Positions 26,242-34,192 of a stretch of 64,000 nt of DNA are shown here, piece by piece. Both the position numbers and the translations under genes were made by a program. The number at the start of each line of letters is the position of its first letter. The stretch's first letter is position 1. Source of the stretch: Marivirga sericea (lineage in GTDB: Bacteria > Bacteroidota > Bacteroidia > Cytophagales > Cyclobacteriaceae); contig NZ_FXAW01000002.1 in assembly GCF_900177665.1 (NCBI RefSeq), positions 124,001-188,000 on the forward strand. Direction: 5' to 3'. The notes beneath the pieces are model-generated. The model worked only from the letters and a program-made list of their open reading frames with translations. It was not told the DNA's origin and did not search any database.

Positions 26242-26266
26242 CCCCGCTCGCTGGCGGGTTAGGGGG
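26242..26266. repeat. GC-rich palindromic element between convergent genes
   Basis: CCCGC-TCGCTG-GCGGG forms a strong hairpin, followed by TTAGGGGG which could pair with the flanking C run in an alternative fold. It is very GC-rich in an AT-rich setting, lacks a T tract on either side, and directly precedes the stop of the sensor kinase. It looks like a dispersed intergenic palindromic repeat rather than a normal terminator; no second copy is in the window. Confidence 0.45.
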
Positions 26267-27688
26267 CTAATCATCCAATTTCACCCCAGCATTTTCAATG
26301 ATCACTTTAAAAATACTGCCTTTTCCCAACTCTGAAACTAAAGTGATACGAGCATTGATTTTTTCCAATGCTTGTTGTACTATAAATAGACCAAGACCAG
26401 AGCCTTCAGCCTCACTTGTAGCCCTGTAGAACATATCAAATACTTTATGCTGGCTTTCTGGAGCAATTCCGATTCCATTGTCTTCTACAGAAATGTGCAC
26501 ATTCCTATCTACTTTTTCAAACCGAATCGCTATAAATTGATCAGGTTTTTTCGAGTCATGATATTTTACTGCATTAGAAATCAAATTTCCCAATACTACT
26601 TTGAGTTGGTAGTAATCAGTTCGTAAAATATGGTGAATATGTTCGTCATAATCCAATCGAATACTGTCGGCACCCTGATTGAATTTTACATCAGTAATCA
26701 CATCTTCTACTATTTCACCTAATCTGAAAGTTTTAAGGTGTATTTCTGTTTTGATATTCCGTGAATAATTGAGAATATCACCAAAAATTTGGTCCAGTTT
26801 TTTCACTCTTTCTTCCATCATTTTCACATACTTTTGACCTGATTCATCTTTAATATCATGTTTGGCTATGTTAATTAAGCCCAATAAAGATGCTACAGGG
26901 GCACGTAGATCATGAGAAGTACTGTACAGAAAGCTATCTAATTCCCTGTTAGTTTTTTCTAGAGCTGAACGTTCTTCCTCCAGCAACCAAATAATCATTC
27001 CAATGCCTATAAAAGATAGTAATAGAAAATCGATTACGCCTAAAGTGTTATCAATTTCCAAAATGAAACTGTCATCGAAGATCATATATATCCCTCCTAA
27101 TGCGAAATTAAGATTTTCAAAGCCGTAGAGTAAAAAGGCAATCCATAATAACTTCTTACCAACTGCAGTGTCCCGTCTCCCTATTCTCATAATCTGAATA
27201 CCAGCATAGATGAAGGCAGCACCCACTATTAATGATTTGATAGTAAAAGGTATAACCAAGGAGTAAATATATCCTCCATCATGCTCAAACATGAAAAACA
27301 AAGAGCTCAAGAGTGCTATAATTACGACTAGAGTGTATTGGATATACTCTTGCTTTAAGCTTAATGACTTTTTATGGATTAAATGGTTAGCTCCTTGCAG
27401 AAGCCAAACCACCTGCATCAAACCTGCTATCTGGAAAAGAAAAGTGAAAATATTTTGCCAAAAAGAACCCGCTACTTCGCTTTGAGCGATGAAAAGAGTT
27501 AAAAGAGATAAGAAGATATAAGAAGCGAAAGCAATCCAACTGAACGACCAGAGCTTCAGATGCTTTCTTTGATATAAGTTAAAGAAATACCATAAAATCA
27601 AAGCAAGAGTTAGTCCCCAAACTGCTTGACCTGAATAACTTATGAGAATACTTTCAAAATATTGATTGAAGGTAGATTGATTAATCAA
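26267..27688 (-). CDS. Multi-TM membrane sensor histidine kinase (orphan)
   Basis: The 473-residue protein has about seven membrane helices in residues ~18-240, then a HisKA domain (STSHDLRAPVASLLGL, phospho-acceptor His ~260) and a HATPase domain with NLISNAVKYHDS (N-box), DNGIGI (G1) and GSGLGLFIV (G2). The membrane domain resembles 7TM sensor domains but I cannot assign a ligand. No response regulator gene lies nearby. An inverted repeat and a duplicated 11-mer sit in its 5' region, one overlapping a -7 box, so it may be controlled at its own promoter. Confidence 0.92.
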   Translation of the reverse strand: MINQSTFNQYFESILISYSGQAVWGLTLALILWYFFNLYQRKHLKLWSFSWIAFASYIFLSLLTLFIAQSEVAGSFWQNIFTFLFQIAGLMQVVWLLQGANHLIHKKSLSLKQEYIQYTLVVIIALLSSLFFMFEHDGGYIYSLVIPFTIKSLIVGAAFIYAGIQIMRIGRRDTAVGKKLLWIAFLLYGFENLNFALGGIYMIFDDSFILEIDNTLGVIDFLLLSFIGIGMIIWLLEEERSALEKTNRELDSFLYSTSHDLRAPVASLLGLINIAKHDIKDESGQKYVKMMEERVKKLDQIFGDILNYSRNIKTEIHLKTFRLGEIVEDVITDVKFNQGADSIRLDYDEHIHHILRTDYYQLKVVLGNLISNAVKYHDSKKPDQFIAIRFEKVDRNVHISVEDNGIGIAPESQHKVFDMFYRATSEAEGSGLGLFIVQQALEKINARITLVSELGKGSIFKVIIENAGVKLDD

Positions 27689-27722
27689 TGTTTAAATGGT
27701 TTATATTTACTAATGTAGTAAC

Positions 27723-27802
27723 TAAAAGCTTATAAGTAAATAAAAGCTTATCTGTATTGATTTTAAATTGTAACAAAAATAGTATGTATGCATACTATTT
27801 TT
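27723..27802. promoter_or_regulatory. Repeat-rich upstream region of the sensor kinase, with -7 box
   Basis: Two direct copies of TAAAAGCTTAT (27723-27733 and 27741-27751, 18 bp apart) are followed by a perfect 12-bp inverted repeat, AAAAATAGTATG / CATACTATTTTT (27775-27786 and 27791-27802). A minus-strand -7 match, TATTTTTG (27774-27781), overlaps the left arm. This looks like a promoter under operator control, although the palindrome could also act as a terminator. The rest of the 342-bp gap 27689-28030 shows no gene. Confidence 0.4.
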
Positions 27803-27997
27803 ATACTCAACTATTATTTTTAAATTTCTTGTGTAGTATATTTATATTCTAAAGTCACAAGTCATTTATATAAATCTGCTTATTCGTTGCTTGTCCTGAA
27901 TACTACTGGGACCAAGTCTTCTGAATTTAAATTTAGGTCAGGTTTTGGAAGAAAATTGATAGAAAAATGGGAGTAAATAAAAATCACATATTAAACA

Positions 27998-28029
27998 TAA
28001 AAAAAGCCTTGCTTTTGAAGGCAAGGCTT
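27998..28029 (-). terminator. Terminator downstream of tRNA-Phe
   Basis: On the minus strand AAGCCTTGC pairs with GCAAGGCTT (9 bp) and is followed by a long T run. It starts 2 nt after the mature tRNA 3' end. Confidence 0.88.
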
Positions 28030-28030
28030 G

Positions 28031-28103
28031 TGGTGCTGAGTGGATTCGAACCACCGACTCACGGATTTTCAGTCCGATGCTCTACCAACTGAGCTACAGC
28101 ACC
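28031..28103 (-). tRNA. tRNA-Phe (GAA)
   Basis: A 73-nt cloverleaf on the minus strand: acceptor GGTGCTG/CAGCACC plus discriminator A, D-arm with AGTTGGTAGAGC, anticodon loop CTGAAAA (anticodon GAA at 28068-28070) and T-arm with TTCGAAT. The CCA end is not encoded. Confidence 0.97.
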
Positions 28104-28197
28104 GTGATTGAGTGGTGCAAAAGTAGGTGAAATATTTATCCTGCAAAAGGATTTTGAAAAAAAATGATAAAAAATTTTTAACGATTAAAGAACAACT

Positions 28198-29511
28198 ATG
28201 GAATACATCTCACAAATAGCTTTCTTACTGGTACTTGCAGTTGCAAGTTACTTTCTAGCGCAAAGGATAGGAAGCATTAAGAAAAATATCAATCTCGGGA
28301 AAGATGTTGATAGAAGTGACAACAAAGGGCAAAGATGGAAAAACACTATGCTGATTGCTTTTGGACAAAAGAAAATGTTCAAAAAATTTATACCCGCTAT
28401 TTTACACCTGATGATTTATGTAGGCTTCTTGGTCATCAACTTAGAAGTTTTGGAGTTCATCATTGACGGAATAGCAGGAACACATAGAATTTTTGCTCCA
28501 GTGTTAGGTGATGCTTACAGTGTAGCAATCAATATTTTCGAGTTTTTAGCAGTAGCAGTACTTGTTTCATGTGTGGCATTTTTATGGAGAAGAAATGTTG
28601 TGCCGGTAAAAAGATTAAAAACACTAAGTGGCTGGCCCAAATTGGATGGTAATTTAATATTAGTGATTGAAGTTATCTTAATGTTTGCCATTTTGACCAT
28701 GAATGCTACTGATCAGCTTTTACAAGGAAAAGATGACCATTATGTTCAAACAGGAAGCTTCTTCTTTAGCAGTTTTTTAATGCCACTTTTCGAAGGGATG
28801 AGCGTGGATGCCCTAGTGTTTACTGAGCGTTTCGCATGGTGGTTCCATATCATAGGAATCTTAGCATTTGCAGTTTACGTAACCTATTCCAAACATTTAC
28901 ATATTTTCATGGCGTTCCCAAATACTTATTTTGCACGAATTACTCCTCAAGGGCAAATGAACAATATGGACGAAGTAACCACTGAAGTGAAAAGCATGTT
29001 GGGTATGGATGCTGGCAATCCGCCTGCAGAGGTAGCTAGATTGGGAGCAAAAGACGCCAATGACTTAACTTGGGTGAATCTAATGAATTCTTACGCTTGT
29101 ACTGAATGCGGAAGATGTACTGCTGAATGTCCTGCCAACTTAACTGGTAAAAAACTCTCTCCTCGTAAAATCATGATGGATACCAGAGATCGAATTACTG
29201 AAATTGGAGAAAATATTAAAGCGGGCAAAGAAGCCGAAGAAGGTAGTGCATTATTCAGTGAAGATTACATTTCCGCTGAAGAACTAAATGCTTGTACGAG
29301 CTGTAATGCATGCGTAGAAGCTTGTCCTATCAATATCAACCCATTGGATATCATTTTGCAAGGACGAAGATATATGGCCATGGAAGAAAGTAGTTCTCCG
29401 CAGTCATGGAACGCCATGTTCCAAAATGTAGAGACCAGCTTTGCGCCTTGGAAATTTCCTCCAACTGACCGTTTCAAATGGGCAGATAAATTAAAAGAAG
29501 AAGAGAAATAA
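28198..29511 (+). CDS. Membrane-bound Fe-S protein, HdrC/NarI-like fusion
   Basis: The 437-residue protein has about five to six membrane helices in residues 1-245, with His residues in helices that could bind heme (for example LHLMIYVGF and WWFHIIGILAF), as in NarI/DsrM-like subunits. The C-terminal half has two 4Fe-4S motifs: CTECGRCTAECP from Cys301 and CTSCNACVEACP from Cys366. It is followed 35 bp later by an HdrB-like protein. The pair should carry electrons between the membrane pool and a soluble carrier. Partner proteins such as ETF or lactate-type enzymes are not adjacent. Confidence 0.88.
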   Translation: MEYISQIAFLLVLAVASYFLAQRIGSIKKNINLGKDVDRSDNKGQRWKNTMLIAFGQKKMFKKFIPAILHLMIYVGFLVINLEVLEFIIDGIAGTHRIFAPVLGDAYSVAINIFEFLAVAVLVSCVAFLWRRNVVPVKRLKTLSGWPKLDGNLILVIEVILMFAILTMNATDQLLQGKDDHYVQTGSFFFSSFLMPLFEGMSVDALVFTERFAWWFHIIGILAFAVYVTYSKHLHIFMAFPNTYFARITPQGQMNNMDEVTTEVKSMLGMDAGNPPAEVARLGAKDANDLTWVNLMNSYACTECGRCTAECPANLTGKKLSPRKIMMDTRDRITEIGENIKAGKEAEEGSALFSEDYISAEELNACTSCNACVEACPININPLDIILQGRRYMAMEESSSPQSWNAMFQNVETSFAPWKFPPTDRFKWADKLKEEEK

Positions 29512-29546
29512 ATTTTAGGAAACGAAAAATTATAAATCAAGATATT

Positions 29547-30344
29547 ATGAGTGATTCAACATATAAAGTCCCAACCATGCAAGAAATGAGTGCCAAAGGA
29601 GAAGCTCCTGAGGTGTTATTTTGGGTGGGTTGTGCCGGTTCTTTCGATGACCGATATAAAGCAGTAACTATTGCTTTCACCAAGATTTTGAATAAAGTAG
29701 GAATCAATTTCGCAGTTTTAGGTCCTGAGGAAAGTTGCACTGGAGATCCTGCCAGAAGAGCCGGAAATGAATTCCTGTTCCAAATGCAAGCCATGAGCAA
29801 TATCCAAGTACTGGATGGCTACAACATTAAAAAAATTGTTACGGCTTGTCCTCATTGCTTCAACACCATTAAAAACGAATATCCTGAGTTAGGGGGAAAT
29901 TATGATGTAGTGCATCATTCCCAATTCTTACAAGGATTGATTAATGAAGGAAAAGTCACTTTAAAAGATGGAGGCGAATTCAAAGGAAGAAAGATCACTT
30001 TCCATGATTCATGCTATCTGGGCCGCGCCAATGGAGTGTATGAGGCGCCTAGAGACGTGATCAAAGCATTGGATGCCGAATTAGTGGAAATGAAAAGATG
30101 CAAAACCAAAGGCTTATGTTGTGGAGCCGGTGGAGCGCAGATGTTCAAAGATGCTGAGAAAGGCAATAAAGAAATTAATATTGAAAGAACCGAAGAAGCC
30201 TTAGATACAGGAGCTGAAGTAATAGCAGCAGGCTGTCCATTTTGCATGACCATGATGACGGATGGTGTGAAAAACAAGGAAAGAGAGCATAATGTAAAGG
30301 TCTTTGATTTAGCAGAGTTAATTGCTAAAAATGAAGGACTTTGA
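29547..30344 (+). CDS. HdrB-like CCG-domain Fe-S protein
   Basis: The 265-residue soluble protein has two cysteine-rich CCG repeats: first GCAGS... and CPHCFNTIKNEYP, then HDSCYLG, LCCGAGGAQMF and CPFCMTM. This matches heterodisulfide reductase subunit B and the C-terminal halves of GlpC and LutA-type proteins, which bind noncubane 4Fe-4S clusters. It is coupled in one transcript to the membrane Fe-S protein upstream and ends at a strong terminator. It probably handles two-electron thiol or flavin chemistry, but the substrate is unknown since true heterodisulfide (CoM/CoB) is not expected here. Confidence 0.9.
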   Translation: MSDSTYKVPTMQEMSAKGEAPEVLFWVGCAGSFDDRYKAVTIAFTKILNKVGINFAVLGPEESCTGDPARRAGNEFLFQMQAMSNIQVLDGYNIKKIVTACPHCFNTIKNEYPELGGNYDVVHHSQFLQGLINEGKVTLKDGGEFKGRKITFHDSCYLGRANGVYEAPRDVIKALDAELVEMKRCKTKGLCCGAGGAQMFKDAEKGNKEINIERTEEALDTGAEVIAAGCPFCMTMMTDGVKNKEREHNVKVFDLAELIAKNEGL

Positions 30345-30374
30345 TTAGTTATAGGCTTTAAGTTATAGGTAATG

Positions 30375-30413
30375 AGACATCAGGGCTGCACTAGCTTTGA
30401 TGTCTTTTTTTTT
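30375..30413 (+). terminator. Terminator after the HdrB-like gene
   Basis: AGACATCAGGGCT (30375-30387) pairs with AGCTTTGATGTCT (30393-30405; two G-U pairs) around GCACT, followed by eight Ts. It closes the Fe-S pair transcript. Confidence 0.85.
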
Positions 30414-30484
30414 ACACGAGCCAACTTGATAACTTGTCAACATGAAAACCTCTTCACCTAGAAACTTAATCACCTAAACACTTT

Positions 30485-31570
30485 CTACTCCATCTCATTA
30501 ATCCACTGCTTTACCAAAGCCAACCCCTCTTTATGCACCATTTTCCTGCCTAATTCAGGCATCATAATTCCAGGATCAGTAGATTCCATTCGATAAGCTA
30601 GAATAGATTGCTCAGGATGGCCTGGAACTATATCGTATTTGAGTCCCCCTGAACCTTTTCCTGCGGCTATTGGTGTTTTACCCACTCCCCAGGCGGCAGG
30701 ATTATCCACTGAAGCCATTAAGTGCAAGGCAGAGTTTTTAGCAGGGCCTTCAGGACGATGACAATGCCCGCAATTGATTTCCAAATAGGCCCTGGCTCGA
30801 TCTGCTAAAGCTTCAGAATCGTTTTCATAATTCACTAATTTTGGCAAGTTTTCTATCGGCAAATTCGACAATAATCCATGAGCTTGCCAATACTTCAATT
30901 GATTCATTTCACCTTTGTCTGCATAATCAAAATCTCCGTTGAGCTGTCGGGTTGATGGACCTATCGGCATTATTTTACCATCTTTTAAATGGCAGCTTCT
31001 GCATTGGTTCATATTGGGGATGCTATAATTTATTTTTTGCGTATTGCCCTCCACATCTCTCCAGCTTACGCTTTTGGTAGCTCCGGCTACTTCTAGAAAT
31101 GCTTCTGTTTGTTCTTGATTCCAAACGTACGGCAAAGCTTTCCAACCTTCTTCTTCATGAATCAATAATCTGGTTTCCAAAATTCTTCTTTCACCATCTG
31201 GTTTTGAAAAATCATTCGGGTAATAGAAATTCTTAATTAAAACACTACCTATAGGGAACTCCATTACTTCTGTTGGGTGATAATCTGCAATTTTTCCTTC
31301 GGGAATTTGTACGAAGCGAGCTTTATGAGCGTAGTCTGAAAAAAGCGCTGAATTTAATTTATAGGGATGAACATCTTCTTTGGGAGATAAATCTGCTAGT
31401 TCACCTTTGAAAAAGCCATATTCTGAAAGCTTTTCCTTACCTAATGATTGACTGGAAGTAAAACTAAATGAAGATGGAGTGCTTTCCTGAGTTTCTTGTT
31501 TTTGATTTTCCTTACTTCCGCAAGACAGCAAAAAGACAACACCTATTCTAATGAGTAAAGAGTCTTTCAT
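30485..31570 (-). CDS. SO2930-type diheme cytochrome c lipoprotein
   Basis: The protein of 361 residues begins with a lipoprotein signal (MKDSLLIRIGVVFLLSC, lipid Cys17). It has two heme c motifs, CRSCH (~190-194) and CGHCH (~267-271), and the late Met-rich MMPELGR that can give an axial ligand. This matches the SO2930 family (TIGR03806), which is usually encoded next to a parallel beta-helix protein, as here. A start at 31591 would overlap the upstream gene; ATG 31570, one base after its stop, gives a proper lipoprotein signal. It is an envelope redox protein of unknown substrate. Confidence 0.88.
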   Translation of the reverse strand: MKDSLLIRIGVVFLLSCGSKENQKQETQESTPSSFSFTSSQSLGKEKLSEYGFFKGELADLSPKEDVHPYKLNSALFSDYAHKARFVQIPEGKIADYHPTEVMEFPIGSVLIKNFYYPNDFSKPDGERRILETRLLIHEEEGWKALPYVWNQEQTEAFLEVAGATKSVSWRDVEGNTQKINYSIPNMNQCRSCHLKDGKIMPIGPSTRQLNGDFDYADKGEMNQLKYWQAHGLLSNLPIENLPKLVNYENDSEALADRARAYLEINCGHCHRPEGPAKNSALHLMASVDNPAAWGVGKTPIAAGKGSGGLKYDIVPGHPEQSILAYRMESTDPGIMMPELGRKMVHKEGLALVKQWINEME

Positions 31571-31571
31571 T

Positions 31572-32813
31572 TTAATCACAAACAAATTCATCTAAGTTTT
31601 CATTCATATTCTCTAAATCGTTGGGTGCATCCAAGTTCACAAAATGCACATCCTTTTGGTCAATGCATAGAACATCTTTTGGCGTTTTACCTTCCGCTAT
31701 AAATCCATCGAAGATGATATCCGGAGGATTGAAAGGGTAAGTATAGTTGAATAGCAATCCAAAATCATGTTGAAAAGTAGCAAACCACTTATTGTTTTTG
31801 ATCACATTGCTATGAATGCTGATTTGCCATGGAAAAGGATTGTAGTTTTCATCTAAATCATAATTACTATTGACTCTCTGAGCAGATCCTGCCTGCTCTT
31901 CATTGGCCTCTTCCGTTTCTTCCTCACTTATTGCAGCGACTAGTTCATAACTGATAATAGCTACTCCTGCGGAGCGATTATCTATTATTTCATTTTCGTA
32001 AATATCGACATTACGAGTGGCTAAGATCATTATTCCTGTGCCCGGGGGGACAACACCAACTATATTGCCTTCAGGGGCAAAATTCCTGTAATTGTTTTCG
32101 CGAACCTCATTATTATAAACTTTGATATTTTCTCCGTACTGTGTCAGTCCAGGTAAATCAAAAACCAAGATTCCACCTGTATTATTAATTGCTTTATTTC
32201 TATAGATTTCTACAAAATTGGAATTTTCGCTTTCAATACCTGCTACGTTTTGATAGGCTTCATTATTTCGGATAATCACCGAATCAGATTGACCAACATA
32301 AATGCCTGCATCCGAAGAACCGATGGCAATGCAATTCTCGATCAGCACATTTTTACAAAGCACCGGGTAAAGTGCGTAAGCACCATTCTTCTCACTTACT
32401 TTACCAGTCCATTGAGCCTTCACTTTTCTAAAAGTGATGCCGTCTGTATCGGTCACTTTAATATTATCTCCTGCAGCATCCTCAACAGTGAACCCTTCCA
32501 ATAAAATATTATTACAATCTGCTATTTTCAAACCTTCGGCTCCCTCCTGTTGATTTTTAAAGGACAAAACAGTCTTATCTATTCCAGCACCTTTGAATAC
32601 AATATTGGATTTTTCATCCAACAATAAGCTTTTGGTAAATTTGAAGTAGCCTTCTGGTATATTGATGGTATCTCCGTCATTTGCCATAATCAAAGCCGTT
32701 TGCAAATCTTTTTCGATGTTTTGCCAATTGGCATTACTTCTGTCTGCCACCTCAGATTCGAAGTTACAAGCTGCTAAAAGCAGAATAGGTAAAAAGTAAA
32801 TTAGTCGTTGCAT
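31572..32813 (-). CDS. Parallel beta-helix repeat lipoprotein, partner of the diheme cytochrome
   Basis: The 413-residue protein has a lipoprotein signal (MQRLIYFLPILLLAAC, lipid Cys16) and a pectate-lyase-like parallel beta helix. Its core has short repeats such as SDSVIIRNNEAYQNVAGI, SNFVEIYRNKAINNTGGI and TRNVDIYENEIIDNRSAGV, matching TIGR03805. The N-terminal segment GDTINIPEGYFKF fits the first turns of a right-handed helix. Its stop precedes the cytochrome start by one base, so the two are co-translated. Such folds often bind polysaccharide; whether this one is enzymatic is unknown. Confidence 0.88.
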   Translation of the reverse strand: MQRLIYFLPILLLAACNFESEVADRSNANWQNIEKDLQTALIMANDGDTINIPEGYFKFTKSLLLDEKSNIVFKGAGIDKTVLSFKNQQEGAEGLKIADCNNILLEGFTVEDAAGDNIKVTDTDGITFRKVKAQWTGKVSEKNGAYALYPVLCKNVLIENCIAIGSSDAGIYVGQSDSVIIRNNEAYQNVAGIESENSNFVEIYRNKAINNTGGILVFDLPGLTQYGENIKVYNNEVRENNYRNFAPEGNIVGVVPPGTGIMILATRNVDIYENEIIDNRSAGVAIISYELVAAISEEETEEANEEQAGSAQRVNSNYDLDENYNPFPWQISIHSNVIKNNKWFATFQHDFGLLFNYTYPFNPPDIIFDGFIAEGKTPKDVLCIDQKDVHFVNLDAPNDLENMNENLDEFVCD

Positions 32814-32896
32814 ATCAAAAAATTTCCATCAATATACTAAATCTTGCGGATAGTGTATAAACTTTCTAAATTGAGCAGATATTTTAATGCAAAAAC

Positions 32897-33328
32897 ATGA
32901 AAAATCTAATTTTTAGCGCAATTCTGATATTCACTTTTCATTTGTCTCAAGCACAGGTTAAATTAAACCACATAGCAGTTTATGTGGAAGATTTGGCTGA
33001 CAGTAAATCCTTCTATTCGGACATTATTGGACTCGAAGAAATTGAAGAGCCATTTAAAGATGGCTTGCACATCTGGTATAAACTAGGCAGTTCACAATTG
33101 CACCTGATTGAAGGAGAATGGGAAGAACCCACCATCAATAAAAACAACCATTTGTGTTTTAGCATAGAAGACATGGAGGGTTTTATAGAAAATTTAAAAG
33201 CTGAAAAAGTGCCTTTTGAAAATTGGCCTGGTGAAAGTGGGAAAATTACTAATAGAGTAGATGGAGTTCAACAAATCTACTTTCAAGACCCTAATGGTTA
33301 TTGGGTGGAAGTAAATGATGACTATTAA
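32897..33328 (+). CDS. Secreted VOC/glyoxalase-like protein
   Basis: The 143-residue protein has a signal peptide (MKNLIFSAILIFTFHLSQAQ) and a VOC fold of two beta-alpha-beta repeats. The start LNHIAVYVEDLADSKSFYSDIIGLE gives one metal His, NHLCFSIED the next His, and GYWVEVND the C-terminal Glu; this metal-site pattern resembles lactoylglutathione lyase/dioxygenase-type proteins. A periplasmic or surface location is unusual for glyoxalases and suggests a dicarbonyl, antibiotic or aromatic substrate outside the cytoplasm. It is divergent from the beta-helix/cytochrome pair and precedes another secreted gene by 14 bp. Confidence 0.85.
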   Translation: MKNLIFSAILIFTFHLSQAQVKLNHIAVYVEDLADSKSFYSDIIGLEEIEEPFKDGLHIWYKLGSSQLHLIEGEWEEPTINKNNHLCFSIEDMEGFIENLKAEKVPFENWPGESGKITNRVDGVQQIYFQDPNGYWVEVNDDY

Positions 33329-33342
33329 AAAACTATACAATT

Positions 33343-34047
33343 ATGAAAACTTTAATTTTAGGAATAAGCGTTTTTTTATTAACCGCCTTTAGCTATCAAA
33401 AATCGAATATTTTAAGGGGAGGTTGGGAGACTAAAACAGATGAAGGACTGATTGGGCAATGGATAATGGCCGAAAACCATTTTGCCGTTACCTTTTATAA
33501 CGGTAATGAATTTAAATACACTTATGGAGGAAATTGGAATCTCACCGATAATAATCAAATCCAACTTCATTACGAATTTCATTCTGATGACAAAGACAAA
33601 GTAGGTCAAACAGCAAAGTTGGATTACGCTTTAAAAGGGAAGAAGCTTGAAATTGGAGGTCGAACTTGGAAAAGAACAGATAACAATAAACCAGGAGATT
33701 TGGCAGGTGCTTGGGTTATTACCGGAAGAGAACGTAACGGAGAAATGAATACCATGACTCCAGGAGCCCGCAAAACTATGAAAATCTTATCTGGCACTTA
33801 TTTTCAATGGATAGCTTACAATAGTGAAACAGGGGACTTTATGGGGACAGGTGGTGGAAACTACACCACCAAAGATGGTCAATACACGGAAATCATTAAA
33901 TTCTTTTCCAGAGATAGCAGCAGAGTAGGTGCTGAGCTAGTTTTTAGTTATGAATTGAAAGATGGCGAATGGCACCACAGCGGGAAAAGCAGTAAAGGTG
34001 ATCCTATTTATGAGATATGGAGTGACAGGGTTGATTTGGGGATTTAA
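33343..34047 (+). CDS. Secreted protein of unknown function
   Basis: The 234-residue protein has a hydrophobic signal (MKTLILGISVFLLTAFSYQ). It contains two similar lipocalin/META-like strands blocks: residues ~25-110 (GGWETKTDEGLIGQWIMAENHF...YTYGGNWNLTDNNQI) and ~120-225 (GAWVITGRERNGEMNTM...FMGTGGGNYTTKDGQY), each ending in a GG-x-Y/W strand. This suggests a duplicated small beta-barrel domain; Bacteroidota homologues are often labelled membrane or secreted protein. It lies 14 bp after the secreted VOC gene, so the two are likely one transcript. Function is unknown. Confidence 0.7.
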   Translation: MKTLILGISVFLLTAFSYQKSNILRGGWETKTDEGLIGQWIMAENHFAVTFYNGNEFKYTYGGNWNLTDNNQIQLHYEFHSDDKDKVGQTAKLDYALKGKKLEIGGRTWKRTDNNKPGDLAGAWVITGRERNGEMNTMTPGARKTMKILSGTYFQWIAYNSETGDFMGTGGGNYTTKDGQYTEIIKFFSRDSSRVGAELVFSYELKDGEWHHSGKSSKGDPIYEIWSDRVDLGI

Positions 34048-34087
34048 CATCAACAAGAATATAAACAAAGTGCGCACATCTGTATAG

Positions 34088-34159
34088 TGACCCCGGCAGG
34101 AATCGAACCTGCATCTAAAGTTTAGGAAACTCCAATTCTATCCATTGAACTACGGGGTC
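34088..34159 (-). tRNA. tRNA-Arg (CCT)
   Basis: A 72-nt minus-strand cloverleaf: acceptor GACCCCG/CGGGGTC with discriminator A, D-stem GTTC...GAAT, anticodon loop TTCCTAA (anticodon CCT at 34124-34126, reading AGG), T-arm GCAGG-TTCGATT-CCTGC. CCA is not encoded. Confidence 0.95.
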
Positions 34160-34192
34160 ATTTACTAGCTATCAATAAAAAACAAAGCTATA

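Noticed and set aside
26242-26266. Reading the GC-rich palindrome as a standard terminator for rluB
   Set aside because: There is no T tract on either strand next to the stem; it is listed as a repeat instead.
27966-28040. Short ATG frame (MGVNKNHILN...) running into the tRNA-Phe region
   Set aside because: It crosses the terminator hairpin and is antisense to the tRNA; it looks like chance.
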